Source: Henriciella sp045287255
Lineage (GTDB): Bacteria > Pseudomonadota > Alphaproteobacteria > Caulobacterales > Hyphomonadaceae
DNA: 64,000 bases
Direction: 5' to 3'
Assembly (NCBI RefSeq): GCF_045287255.1
Contig: NZ_CP137142.1
Location: 2,542,001-2,606,000, forward strand
The notes under the pieces were generated by a model that had not been told where the DNA came from, searched no databases, and worked only from the letters and a program-made list of their open reading frames with translations. Numbering within the stretch: the stretch's first letter is position 1; every line of letters starts with the position of its first letter. This document shows, piece by piece, positions 1-8,398 of this stretch. Position numbers and translations under genes: made by a program.

Positions 1-1289
1 CGATCAAACGCATAGAGGAGTTCATCGGCAATGCGCTTGGCCTCTTCAACTTCCTGCGCCAGCTCCTCAGAGAAGAACTCGTACCGGCCACGGCCCAACT
101 CCTTGGCGCGATAGAGCGCGATATCGGCTTGCACCAGCAGGTCTGCAGCGGTCTCGGTTTCCGACAGAGATGAGGATATCCCGATCCCAATCCCGATACT
201 CGCCCCAAAGTGGCAGACATTCTCATTGTACGGTACAGGCTGGCGCAGGGCATCGATAATGCGTTCTGCCAATGCCTCCAGATTAGCCCGCGACGTGTTG
301 AGCGTTGGCAACAGGACAAACTCATCCCCGCCAACCCGTGCGACAATATCCTTCTTGCGCGCGCACTGTTTCAGGCGCCGGGCCACTTGTTTGAGGACAT
401 GATCGCCTGCGGCATGGCCCAGCGTGTCATTTATCGCCTTAAACCGGTCCAGATCGATGTGCATAACACTGATGCTGGCATGGCTATCCTTGGTGTCCTT
501 TTTCAGCTTGGCGATCATTTCATTCAACGCCCTGCGATTGGGCAGACCCGTCAGCGCATCATGCTTGGCATCATGCTCAACCTGCTTTTTGAGGCGCTCC
601 AGTTCACGATTCCGCTCCAGCGCCCGGATCCGTGACACACCCAGCACCTCAGTCTGATGCTCAAGTTTGCGCAGGGATGAGGTCACAGAAATCTGCGCCG
701 GGATAAAAATAAACAGGGCTTCCATGAACAGGACAACGATAGCCGCGATGAGCGACCAATGTTGTATCTCACGCAGGCCGATCGAGTGCGCGTCCGCGAT
801 CTCCTCAAATTCGAGAACTGCCCGGTCGAGATCTGCGAGCAATGCATCTCGGTCAAATGCCAGAAGTTCGGAAATCCCGACTGTGTCGTCCTGCAAAACG
901 CGCAGGGCCAGCACAGTGAACTGTTGCACCCGCTGATTAAGCTGCCCGGCTCCTCCGTAAAGGTCGATCACATCCTTTGCCAGTTCAGGCTCATTTTCCA
1001 ACATGGGATCATTTGCGAGAGCCTGTTGCGACTCCGCCATCAACTCGACTGCCGCGATGGCGCGCACACGGTGCATCTCCTGCCCGGTATTCTCGAAGTT
1101 GGAGGTATAGAAGAGGATACGCTGACTCAGCATGCTTTGACGCCCGGCCATGCTGACCAGTTCAGCATCTCTTGCGCTTTCCTCAACAGCACGCGTTGCC
1201 GCAAAATGACTGGTCCCCAAGAAACCAGCCAAAACAAGAATGGCCACAATATATCGTCGCCACAGTTTCCTTGGATTTATCCTCACCAT
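1..1289 (-). CDS. Membrane-bound diguanylate cyclase (PilJ-like sensor + GGDEF), 3' part cut off by window edge
   Basis: Reading the minus strand from an ATG at 1289 gives at least 429 codons with no stop before the window edge. An N-terminal membrane helix (about residues 11-25) is followed by a stretch with the PilJ-type core MAGRQSMLSQRI, a helical region, a second membrane helix (about 185-205) and a GGDEF domain with the motif VGGDEF at 330-332 on the plus strand, so c-di-GMP synthesis is likely. The last visible residues (EVEEAKRIADELLYAFD) resemble the linker that usually leads into an EAL phosphodiesterase domain, which would lie outside the window. Signal sensed is unknown. Reading frame was checked at the GGDEF codons. 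Confidence 0.85.
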   Translation of the reverse strand, partial: MVRINPRKLWRRYIVAILVLAGFLGTSHFAATRAVEESARDAELVSMAGRQSMLSQRILFYTSNFENTGQEMHRVRAIAAVELMAESQQALANDPMLENEPELAKDVIDLYGGAGQLNQRVQQFTVLALRVLQDDTVGISELLAFDRDALLADLDRAVLEFEEIADAHSIGLREIQHWSLIAAIVVLFMEALFIFIPAQISVTSSLRKLEHQTEVLGVSRIRALERNRELERLKKQVEHDAKHDALTGLPNRRALNEMIAKLKKDTKDSHASISVMHIDLDRFKAINDTLGHAAGDHVLKQVARRLKQCARKKDIVARVGGDEFVLLPTLNTSRANLEALAERIIDALRQPVPYNENVCHFGASIGIGIGISSSLSETETAADLLVQADIALYRAKELGRGRYEFFSEELAQEVEEAKRIADELLYAFD

Positions 1290-1519
1290 TTCCAGCCCCA
1301 CTATAAATATGTATTTTTTTGTGCATGGACCTTATTCCACTCGCCATCAGTAGAAAAAATAAAGCCTAACGCAGGGTGAACACAAAATATAAATACCCTA
1401 GAGTCAGGATATTTAAGCAAATAATACATATTTTTATTGTATGATTACAACCTAAAGGGGTAATAAATATATTCGACACCCGCATAAGTTACAGCAAGTA
1501 CTACAATACGTATAAATAC
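1290..1519. other. AT-rich intergenic region, 230 bp
   Basis: Strikingly AT-rich gap between the start of the diguanylate cyclase gene and the end of the rsmB-type gene. It presumably holds the promoter of the cyclase gene and the terminator of the methyltransferase gene, but no clear -35/-10 pair or strong hairpin can be singled out, and no open frame looks genuine. Confidence 0.4.
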
Positions 1520-2836
1520 TTACTGATGTCTATTTGCATTTCGCAAAACCGCAAAAAAGAACCCATCTGTTCCTGCGCTTCGGGGCGTCAGCCGCACCGA
1601 CCCATCAGGCCCTTGCCCGGCTTTGACAACGGCTACCCCTTCATCCGTCAGCAAGTTGCTTTCAACCACATGGGCGACAGCATCTTCCTGAACCCAACCC
1701 GGGTGCGCCTCCAGGAACGCGTTCACGCGATCCTCATCCTCCTCGATCAGGAAAGAGCAAGTCGCATAGAGCATCCGGCCACCCGGTTTGACGTATTTCG
1801 CAGCGCCATTGAGCACGTCTGTCTGTTGCTCAACCCGGGTTTGCAGCGATCCGGGTTTGACCCGCCATTTCGTGTCGGGCCGCCGTCGCCAGGTTCCCGT
1901 GCCTGTACAGGGCGCATCGACAAAGACACAATCCATCTGCCCCTCCAACGCCGCCAGCGCTTCAGGCTCGCGCGGATGCACCATCTGAACATTATGTGCG
2001 CCGGAGCGCTTCAGACGCGGGATCAGAGCCGAGAGCCGCCGTCCATCAATGTCATAGGCGAAGACCTGCCCCTTGCCGCCCATCGCAGCGGCTAGCGCTA
2101 GCGTCTTACCGCCACCCCCGGCGCAATAGTCGAGCACTTGCTCTCCCGCCCGGACATTCGCCGCCGCGGCCGCAATCTGCGACCCGGCATCCTGCACCTC
2201 GACCCAGCCCTTGGAATAGGCCGGGATACTCTCCAGCGAGGCTTCACGCTGGGACGGATCACGCGCTGGGATATGGAAGGCATGCTTAAGCAGGCGTGAG
2301 GGTTCAGCCTTGGCACTGCGCAGCGGGGCAGAGGCTTTTTCAGCATCCACTTTCAGCGTGTTAACCCGCAAGTCGACATCCGCCCGCACGGCCATGGCCT
2401 GACCTTCAACCCCTGCCATTTCGCCAAAGACGCGCGTCATATGGGGGCTAAGCCATTCGGGAAAATCGCCGACAATATGGGCCTCTGCTGCGGGGTCCGG
2501 GGCCATGACCAGTCGTTCGCGTTCCTGCAAAGTCAAAGCAGACGGGGCATGTTGCTCATCCATCGCGTCATCAATCTTGCGAATATCCCAGCCCCAGGCA
2601 TGGGCCAGTGCGCCCAGCACCAGACCGCGCGGGCTGTCATCGCCCATCGCATGGCCAATCGAATTGCGTTTGCGCAGCGCGTCCAGAACCAGACCACTCA
2701 CCCAGGCCCGATCCTTCGAGCCGGCATAGCGCGCCCGCTTGCCCCAGTCGCGCGAAGCCACTTTCACAGGCTGGTGCCGGTTCAGCACATCGCTGAGCAC
2801 ATCAATCGCCGCTGCAATCCGTCCGCCATCACGCAT
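1520..2836 (-). CDS. rsmB: RsmB/NOP-family RNA (cytosine-5) methyltransferase
   Basis: A 438-residue class I SAM-dependent methyltransferase of the Sun/NOL1/NOP2 family. An N-terminal NusB-like helical part precedes the SAM-binding glycine motif (YCAGGGGKTLALAAA) and the two family cysteines, in FVDAPCTGTG and YATCSF. In the family one cysteine is the nucleophile for C5 methylation and the other helps product release. RsmB acts on 16S rRNA C967; other family members modify other RNA positions, so the exact target is inferred. A Shine-Dalgarno-like AGGTGAG lies upstream of the ATG at 2836. It stands alone and faces away from the GNAT gene. Confidence 0.85.
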   Translation of the reverse strand: MRDGGRIAAAIDVLSDVLNRHQPVKVASRDWGKRARYAGSKDRAWVSGLVLDALRKRNSIGHAMGDDSPRGLVLGALAHAWGWDIRKIDDAMDEQHAPSALTLQERERLVMAPDPAAEAHIVGDFPEWLSPHMTRVFGEMAGVEGQAMAVRADVDLRVNTLKVDAEKASAPLRSAKAEPSRLLKHAFHIPARDPSQREASLESIPAYSKGWVEVQDAGSQIAAAAANVRAGEQVLDYCAGGGGKTLALAAAMGGKGQVFAYDIDGRRLSALIPRLKRSGAHNVQMVHPREPEALAALEGQMDCVFVDAPCTGTGTWRRRPDTKWRVKPGSLQTRVEQQTDVLNGAAKYVKPGGRMLYATCSFLIEEDEDRVNAFLEAHPGWVQEDAVAHVVESNLLTDEGVAVVKAGQGPDGSVRLTPRSAGTDGFFFAVLRNANRHQ

Positions 2837-2914
2837 AATTTCGATCTCACCTAAAAAACGAGTTGCCCTGTCTAGGCTGCCTGCCCTCTAATGCAAACCG
2901 GAGGAGACACACAA

Positions 2915-3520
2915 ATGCAAATTGACCTGACCGATAGCGGCTTGCGCCCCGCAAGCATGAGCGACTGGAAGCAAGTTGCGGATATTACCGCCGAAGGGTT
3001 TCGTGAAGATCCGGTCAATACTTGGGTATTTGGCAATCCACGGGCCATTCTGTCCGCGATGCGGGTCCTTGCGCGCGACAGCTATCTCAAACATGGCTTT
3101 AGCCACCTGCATGGCGATGGTGGTTCAACCCTATGGCTTGCCCCCGGCGTGGCAGGTGATCTGGGGCCACTTCCCATGCTCAAACTGGCTCTGGGGCAAG
3201 TTCGGCATGGCCAGAAAGGGGCGATCGCGCGCGCCATCGAGCTCGGTAAGCGTATGGATGCCCATCATCCCAAAGAGCCACACATGTACCTGTTCGCGAT
3301 TACGACACGCCTGTCCTCGCGCGGTAAAGGGGTGGGCAAGGCCCTGCTCGCCCCGGTACTTGCTCATTGCGACCGTGAGGGCATTCCCGTCTATCTGGAA
3401 AACTCCAATCCGGACAATACTGGCTTTTACGGCGCGCATGGGTTTGAGCGGATGACCCTGTTTGACGTTGGCGAGGGTGGCCCAGTGATGGAGCCGATGT
3501 GGCGTGAGCCAAAGACTTAA
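2915..3520 (+). CDS. GNAT-family N-acetyltransferase
   Basis: Acetyl-CoA-dependent acetyltransferase of the GCN5 superfamily, 201 residues. The acetyl-CoA pyrophosphate-binding motif is seen in the run SSRGKGVGKALL (Q/RxxGxG/A type), followed by a typical C-terminal NPDNTGFYGAHGFE segment. I prefer the ATG at 2915 over the in-frame ATG at 2891 because the purine-rich GGAGGAG at 2900-2906 lies 8 bases in front of it. Substrate unknown; the C-terminal motif resembles GNAT enzymes acting on small molecules, but this is only resemblance. Confidence 0.8.
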   Translation: MQIDLTDSGLRPASMSDWKQVADITAEGFREDPVNTWVFGNPRAILSAMRVLARDSYLKHGFSHLHGDGGSTLWLAPGVAGDLGPLPMLKLALGQVRHGQKGAIARAIELGKRMDAHHPKEPHMYLFAITTRLSSRGKGVGKALLAPVLAHCDREGIPVYLENSNPDNTGFYGAHGFERMTLFDVGEGGPVMEPMWREPKT

Positions 3521-3531
3521 ACCATAAAGGC

Positions 3532-3599
3532 TTTCCCGCATCCCCTCCCAACCGCCCGCAGAGGCTACCCTTGGGGTGGTTGGGAGGGGATGCGGGAAA
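3532..3599. repeat. Perfect 22-bp inverted repeat with G-quadruplex motif
   Basis: Arms at 3532-3553 and 3578-3599 are perfectly complementary, with a 24-base loop. It lies 11 bases after the GNAT stop codon and could act as its terminator, although no T-run follows. On the plus strand 3573-3596 has four G-runs (GGGG, GGG, GGGG, GGG) with loops of 5, 1 and 4 bases, a canonical G4 motif. Confidence 0.75.
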
Positions 3600-3620
3600 C
3601 ACAAAAGCCCCAAACCAAAA

Positions 3621-3648
3621 CCGCCGCCCCTGAAATCAGAGGCGGCGG
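3621..3648 (-). terminator. Hairpin after the cold-shock gene
   Basis: Near-perfect stem (CCGCCGCCCCTGA against TCAGAGGCGGCGG, one mismatch) with a tiny loop. Read on the minus strand it follows the stop codon of the cold-shock gene by about 28 bases and is followed by TTTTGG, so it fits a rho-independent terminator. Confidence 0.65.
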
Positions 3649-3676
3649 CCAAACATGATACTAGAGCAAAAAAACC

Positions 3677-3886
3677 CTAGAGCAGTTTCAGATCAACCGC
3701 TGAGGTCTTGTTGCGACGCTCATCGTGATACAGTTCATACTCGATTGGCTGGTCATCTTTCAGACCTGTCAAACCAGAGCGTTCAACCGCAGAGATGTGT
3801 ACGAATACATCATTGCCGCCCTCATCAGGAACGATGAAGCCAAACCCTTTGGTGGCGTTGAACCATTTTACTTTTCCGGTGGCCAT
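3677..3886 (-). CDS. CspA-family cold-shock protein
   Basis: A 69-residue single cold-shock domain, the normal length for CspA-type RNA chaperones. The nucleic-acid-binding motifs RNP1 (KGFGFI) and RNP2 (VFVHI) are both intact, as is the N-terminal GKVKWFN. It should bind single-stranded RNA/DNA and melt RNA structures in the cytoplasm. Several paralogues are usual in alphaproteobacteria, so I do not assign a specific csp letter. A long leader (3887 to about 4078) lies upstream, as is common for cold-shock genes. Confidence 0.95.
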   Translation of the reverse strand: MATGKVKWFNATKGFGFIVPDEGGNDVFVHISAVERSGLTGLKDDQPIEYELYHDERRNKTSAVDLKLL

Positions 3887-3979
3887 TTACTGGACCCTTT
3901 TGGTAACCCGCCCCGACCCTGCACTGCGCAAACGGTGGCGAAGATGTCGATTACGGATGGGTAGTCACTTCAATGAGCC

Positions 3980-4014
3980 GCCGGTCTGGCGGGGTCTTCT
4001 CAACTCAGACCGGC
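3980..4014 (-). promoter_or_regulatory. Hairpin in the leader upstream of the cold-shock gene
   Basis: A 9-bp perfect stem (GCCGGTCTG at 3980-3988, CAGACCGGC at 4006-4014) with a 17-base loop lies about 100 bases upstream of the cold-shock ATG. If the transcript starts upstream of it, it would form a 5' leader structure; no start site is known. Confidence 0.35.
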
Positions 4015-4078
4015 CGTATTCGATACAGGAACAGGCTCACAGAAGCGCCATCACGTCAAGACAAGGCTTTATGACAAA

Positions 4079-4993
4079 CTATCCGATCGCAAACACCATA
4101 GGCAAAACGACATTCTCACGATGCAAACGACAGGTCTTGCCAACTTCATTTGGCTCAGTGGCTTCAAACCGCCATTGGCTCACCGTCTCAGAAGCACGGT
4201 CCTTGAAGCCCTCAAGCGGGATAGACGCCATGACCTCAGGCTCCTTTATATTGCCAGCCTCGTCGAAGCCGAAGCGCAGGATCACTGACCCAAACATGCC
4301 ACGCATCGCCTTCCCGGCTGGGTAACGCATGCGAGGTTCTTGGATAAGTTCGCCTGCACAATGGGGAAGCGCGCCATCCTTGGTTTCGCCTACATGAGCC
4401 CGGGCATTTACCTGCTCTGACGTCGCCTTCCATTTCGCTAGAATCTCATCAACCTGCTTTTCAGTTGGTTGCCACTCGCCTGTACTCTTGAAATAGGCCC
4501 GCATAGCCAGGCGCCAGGCATAGGCTTTCCAGTGCAAGTCTTCAGCCCAGCCGAGACGCTCCCCCTCCTCATCGACAGCGGCATATGCCCGCCCCTCAAC
4601 CTCAGCCATCTCCAGAACAGCCTCGCGCTTCTGACGACCATTAAACAGAGCGATCGCGCCAATAAATTTGGCCTCAACATATTGCTGGGGCAGGATCTCT
4701 GCGACAGGCTCAAGATGCTCGACCACCGCTTGGGCTGTTTCTCTCAATTTATGCGGCGTGGCATGCTCAATATCGTGGTTCAACAAGTCATAATGCACCC
4801 GTACCGTCTCAAGCGTTGGGTCATCATCATAAGCGGCCAGCGCAGCTTTGAGGGCTTTGCGCGTCTTGCTATTCTTCTTGGCTTGCCAAGCGGTCTGCGC
4901 TTCAACGACCTGTGTGATATCCGGCCCGGTCTCCTGCGCTGAAGCTGAGAAGGCAAACCCCAAAATAACGATAATAAAAACAATCAGACGCAT
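4079..4993 (-). CDS. Secreted protein with C-terminal TonB_C-type domain
   Basis: 304 residues from the ATG at 4993, which has GGTGGGGA in front and directly opens a signal peptide (MRLIVFIIVILGFAFSASA). The middle is helical with no family I recognise. The C-terminal 90 residues match the TonB C-terminal fold pattern: RYPAGKAMRGMFGSVILRFGF, GNIKEPEVMASIP and a final WRFEAT. In TonB this domain contacts outer-membrane receptors, but here there is no proline-rich spacer and no ExbBD neighbour, so it is probably a periplasmic protein reusing the fold. An in-frame ATG at 5017 is less likely as start. Confidence 0.75.
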   Translation of the reverse strand: MRLIVFIIVILGFAFSASAQETGPDITQVVEAQTAWQAKKNSKTRKALKAALAAYDDDPTLETVRVHYDLLNHDIEHATPHKLRETAQAVVEHLEPVAEILPQQYVEAKFIGAIALFNGRQKREAVLEMAEVEGRAYAAVDEEGERLGWAEDLHWKAYAWRLAMRAYFKSTGEWQPTEKQVDEILAKWKATSEQVNARAHVGETKDGALPHCAGELIQEPRMRYPAGKAMRGMFGSVILRFGFDEAGNIKEPEVMASIPLEGFKDRASETVSQWRFEATEPNEVGKTCRLHRENVVLPMVFAIG

Positions 4994-5051
4994 GCTTGAG
5001 TCCCCACCTGCATTCACTGTTACTTTGGAAAATCAAAACAGATCGTCAAGC

Positions 5052-5753
5052 TTAAAATGAACGCCGGACAAACTCATAATAAACCGGAGCGATATCGCCG
5101 AGGTTTTTGGTCTGATAGCGGGTCTGGATGTGATCGGCTGGAGCTAAGCGCCAATCATCAGCGGCTTCGGCCTGCCAGTCATAGGCCGAATGAGCCAGGA
5201 ACCGCTCCAGCGCTTCATCAGCATAGGACCGCACATCAGTGGCAAAGCGCACCCGGCCACCGGGCTTGATCAGGCGCGCGAGGTCATCGAGGAAATCAGG
5301 CTGGATAATCCGGCGTTTCTGCTGGCGCTTCTTCGGCCATGGATCAGGAAAGAGGATAAAGGCTCGATCAATCGACGCCTCTTTCAACCCCGCCATCAAC
5401 TCACGTGCATCATCCTCCCACAGACGCACATTCTTGATGTCATCATCGTCAATCTGACCCAGCAGCTTGGCGACACCCTCGATAAAAATCTCCGAGGCGA
5501 GAATTCCGATATCCGGGTTCTTCAGCGCCTGCCCACTGACATGCTCACCCCCGCCAAAACCAATCTCCAGCCAGATTTCACGCTTTGCCTCAGTGAACAA
5601 TATGTTCGGGTCGAGCGCGCCGTTCCCCTCAACAGGCACACGCAAGACTGGCAAAAGCGTCTCCCACAGCTTTTTCTGGCGCCCGGACAAGGGGCGGCCA
5701 CCGCGACGGCCAAACGTCTTCTTGCCACGAAACGGATCGGTTGGTTCTGACAT
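5052..5753 (-). CDS. trmB: tRNA (guanine-N7-)-methyltransferase TrmB
   Basis: Methylates G46 in the variable loop of tRNAs using SAM. 233 residues from the ATG at 5753. The SAM-binding motif (WLEIGFGGGEH) and the family signature FPDPWPKKRQQKRRI are intact, followed by KPGGRVRFATDV. The open frame continues upstream to 5984, but those residues do not resemble TrmB and would overlap the divergent gene at 5863, so the shorter start is chosen. Confidence 0.93.
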   Translation of the reverse strand: MSEPTDPFRGKKTFGRRGGRPLSGRQKKLWETLLPVLRVPVEGNGALDPNILFTEAKREIWLEIGFGGGEHVSGQALKNPDIGILASEIFIEGVAKLLGQIDDDDIKNVRLWEDDARELMAGLKEASIDRAFILFPDPWPKKRQQKRRIIQPDFLDDLARLIKPGGRVRFATDVRSYADEALERFLAHSAYDWQAEAADDWRLAPADHIQTRYQTKNLGDIAPVYYEFVRRSF

Positions 5754-5862
5754 GGCGCGCTCTTTCTCACCCAAGCGCGCTTTGGGCAAGTCACACCGCT
5801 GCAGACATTGACGGCGCAGCATCAACACGGTCTGATGCAAGCCCAGACTGAAAGGCTCGCAA

Positions 5863-6339
5863 ATGTCCCTTCGCCCTGTCCTCATTGCGCTGGCTGGCAC
5901 TGTTCTGCTGCCCGCCTGTGTTGCTGATTCCGGCACCCGGCTACCCGTTCCAGCCGAAGCTGAAAACCCTGAAATCCAGCGCATTCTCGCTGTCCTCTAT
6001 GCTCAGCAGGACGCGTGGAACAATGGCGATATTGACGGCTTCATGCAGGGCTACTGGCAATCAGAACAGCTCCGCTTTGCCTCTGGTGGCAGCATTACCC
6101 GCGGCTGGCAGGCGACCCGTGACCGCTATCATGCGCGCTATACTGACCGCACGATTATGGGCACACTCGCTTTTACCGATCTGGAAGTTGATCTGCTTTC
6201 ATCCGATGCCGCCATCGTCCATGGCGCCTGGGCACTAGAGCGCAAGAAAGACCGCCCGAACGGTCTGTTCACCCTTGTTTTGCGGCAAATGGATGGCGGC
6301 TGGAAAGTTGTTAGCGATACAACGACATCCGCCGATTGA
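5863..6339 (+). CDS. Lipoprotein with DUF4440/SnoaL-like (NTF2-fold) domain
   Basis: 158 residues. The N-terminus is a lipoprotein signal (MSLRPVLIALAGTVLLPAC, lipobox LPAC). The remainder has the pattern of NTF2-like/DUF4440 proteins: AQQDAWNNGDIDGFMQGYW, the central SGGSITRGWQATRDRY and the C-terminal DGGWKVVSDTT. Members are often small ligand-binding or orphan catalytic pockets; no function can be given. An AAAGG ribosome-binding site precedes the ATG. It is divergent from trmB. Confidence 0.8.
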   Translation: MSLRPVLIALAGTVLLPACVADSGTRLPVPAEAENPEIQRILAVLYAQQDAWNNGDIDGFMQGYWQSEQLRFASGGSITRGWQATRDRYHARYTDRTIMGTLAFTDLEVDLLSSDAAIVHGAWALERKKDRPNGLFTLVLRQMDGGWKVVSDTTTSAD

Positions 6340-6399
6340 TCAGCGCCCATGACCGCCCTATTGTCCCGCCCGCAGCAACGTAAATAAGGATGGCGGGCA

Positions 6400-7275
6400 A
6401 TGAAGCAGGGCACCCTTGACCTTGAGACGAGCAACTCGGCACTGGAGCGCTTTGTTGAAAGCCATGGCTTTCGTCATGCCATTACCGGGCTGATCATCCT
6501 CAATGCCATTATTCTCGGGGTCCTGACCTATTCACAGCAATTGCCCAGCCCTTTCGTCAGCACATTGCAGGTTCTGGATATCACGATCACGCTGATCTTC
6601 GCGGTGGAAATCCTGCTGAAACTGACGGTCTATCGGTTCCGCTTTTTCAGTGAAGGCTGGAACTGGTTTGACTTTATCGTGGTCACGATCTCGCTGGTTC
6701 CGGCAACGCAGGCCTTCTCTGTCCTGCGGGCCCTGCGGGTTCTGCGCGTGCTGCGCCTGTTGCATGTGGTCCCGACCCTGAAACGGATTACCGAGGCTTT
6801 GCTGAAATCCTTGCCCGGCATGGGCGCGATTCTCGCCGTTCTGGCGCTGCTCACCTATGTCGGCGCCGTCATGGCCACCAATATGTTTGGCGATACCGAT
6901 AATCCAGAAGTGATTCAGCTGTTTGGTGACTTGCCCAGCTCAGCCTATTCCCTGTTCCAGGTCATGACGATGGATGGCTGGCGCTTTGAAGTGGTTCAGA
7001 AAGTCGTCGATGACGGCAATCCATACGCGCCGTTCTTTTTCCTGATCTTTATTTTTATCGCCAGCTTTGCCGTCCTCAACCTGTTTATCGCCCTTATCGT
7101 TGATGCCCTGGCCGCGAGTGAACGCGCCGCGACGGATGAGCATCTCGATGAGATTGAAGAAGAGTTGGAAGAAGAATTCACCGCTGCCGACCTTGAGCGG
7201 GATGAGATCATCACCCTGCTCAAAGAAGTCAAAGCTGAACTGGCCGATCTCAAAGCCGCTCGCTCGAAATCCTGA
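6400..7275 (+). CDS. Voltage-gated cation channel, BacNav/BacCav family, filter TMDGW
   Basis: 291 residues, the single-repeat six-helix architecture of NaChBac-type homotetrameric channels. S4 has arginines at 110, 113, 116 and 119 (LRALRVLRVLRLL). The pore is FQVMTMDGW (residues 187-194), then S6 (FFFLIFIFIASFAVLNLFIALIVDAL) and an acidic C-terminal coiled coil (ITLLKEVKAELADLK) that would tetramerise. NaChBac and NavAb have TLESW at the filter; here Glu is Asp192 and Ser is Gly193. A glycine at this position occurs in the native calcium-selective CavMr, so calcium permeability is possible but inferred. Its stop abuts the end of the next gene on the other strand. Confidence 0.9.
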   Translation: MKQGTLDLETSNSALERFVESHGFRHAITGLIILNAIILGVLTYSQQLPSPFVSTLQVLDITITLIFAVEILLKLTVYRFRFFSEGWNWFDFIVVTISLVPATQAFSVLRALRVLRVLRLLHVVPTLKRITEALLKSLPGMGAILAVLALLTYVGAVMATNMFGDTDNPEVIQLFGDLPSSAYSLFQVMTMDGWRFEVVQKVVDDGNPYAPFFFLIFIFIASFAVLNLFIALIVDALAASERAATDEHLDEIEEELEEEFTAADLERDEIITLLKEVKAELADLKAARSKS

Positions 7276-7467
7276 TCAGCCAGCCTTGGCCAGCTGCGGA
7301 TAGCCATTCACCATGGCGCTGCGCACATCATAGCGGACCGAGCGCACCTTGGCGTCATACTCGGTCGGCACAACATCAACCTGAACCTGATAGCCGCGCT
7401 CCTGCCAATAGGCCTCAATCTTGGCCTGGAGCTGGCGCGCGCCATGCTCATCAAAATAATTCCTCAC
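7276..7467 (-). CDS. Small conserved-looking hypothetical protein
   Basis: 63 residues, charged, with no signal peptide or membrane segment. The sequence (RQLQAKIEAYWQERGYQVQV, then VRSVRYDVRSAMVNGYP) has the composition and codon use of a real protein and resembles short uncharacterised alphaproteobacterial proteins, but I know no function. It is packed end-to-end against the channel gene on the opposite strand. Confidence 0.6.
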   Translation of the reverse strand: MRNYFDEHGARQLQAKIEAYWQERGYQVQVDVVPTEYDAKVRSVRYDVRSAMVNGYPQLAKAG

Positions 7468-7561
7468 AGCAAACCCCTTTGCTTAAAACCTGCCCACTCA
7501 CGGCGCAGAGAGGGGTGAATAACGTAAACAGGGTGTAAAAAGCGGCGAAACTTCACATACA

Positions 7562-7592
7562 TGAACGGCCATTCAAGATGAATGGCCGTTCA
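7562..7592. terminator. 14-bp perfect hairpin downstream of the fasciclin gene
   Basis: TGAACGGCCATTCA (7562-7575) pairs perfectly with TGAATGGCCGTTCA (7579-7592) around a 3-base loop. It lies past the stop of the minus-strand fasciclin gene and about 95 bases upstream of the 63-residue gene. No strong T-run follows on the minus strand, so it may be a terminator or a leader structure. Confidence 0.55.
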
Positions 7593-7650
7593 CATAAAAA
7601 TACTCAAACTCAACTCTTCAAATTCTTCATTCAAAAGACTGAAAAGTTTA

Positions 7651-8229
7651 TTATCCGGCTGGCAGCAAAACTGTGTCGATAACGTGAATAACCCCGTTTG
7701 AGGTATAGATATCAGCGCTGACAACTGTGGCTGTTGAGCCCGGTGCTGTAACGGTCACACCATCAGTGCCATCCACGGACAGGCTGCCATTCAGGGTTTC
7801 TGCGGTTGTCACTGTACCCGCGAGATCCTTCGACTTCACTTTGCCCGCAATCACGTGGAGCTTGAGGATACCAGCCAGCTGGTCCTTGTTCTCAGGCTTC
7901 AGCAGAGTCTCAACTGTGCCATCTGGCAGAGCTGCAAAAGCCGCGTCGGTTGGCGCGAAGACAGTCAGCGGGCCTTCGCCTTGCAGCGCCTCAACCAGGC
8001 CAGCAGCCTCAGCCGCGGCCAGAAGCGTTGTGAAAGACCCGGCCTCAGCAGCGGTTTCAACAATATCTTTCTTCTCGGCTTTCTTGGCGTCTTTATTATA
8101 GCCAGCCAGATGCACCTGCGCCTCACCGCTTGTGTAGGACGCTGTTGTTGCTTTCGCTGAGTTGCACTGACCTGCAAAGGCCGGCGCCGCCAGAAGGCCT
8201 GCAGAAAGAATAAGTGTCGCGAGTTTCAT
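7651..8229 (-). CDS. Secreted fasciclin (FAS1) domain protein
   Basis: 192 residues with a signal peptide (MKLATLILSAGLLAAPAFAG) and one FAS1 domain. The two conserved FAS1 boxes are visible: GPLTVFAPTDAAFAALP, and the C-terminal DIYTSNGVIHVIDTVLLP. FAS1 domains mediate adhesion or bind small molecules outside the cytoplasm. A GGAG lies upstream of the ATG at 8229. It is divergent from the DjlA-like gene, sharing a 170-bp promoter region. Confidence 0.9.
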   Translation of the reverse strand: MKLATLILSAGLLAAPAFAGQCNSAKATTASYTSGEAQVHLAGYNKDAKKAEKKDIVETAAEAGSFTTLLAAAEAAGLVEALQGEGPLTVFAPTDAAFAALPDGTVETLLKPENKDQLAGILKLHVIAGKVKSKDLAGTVTTAETLNGSLSVDGTDGVTVTAPGSTATVVSADIYTSNGVIHVIDTVLLPAG

Positions 8230-8398
8230 AAGGGGAACTCCATTTTGGTTCAGCCCCGGACCATACCGGAGACATACCCTAATACGGTATTTTATATCGA
8301 ATAGATTACATCTTACTGGGAGTTAATAAATCAAACTTCACGAAACTATGAAGATTTCTGACTGACACTGTTCACATTTACCCGCTATAGGTGTGCCC

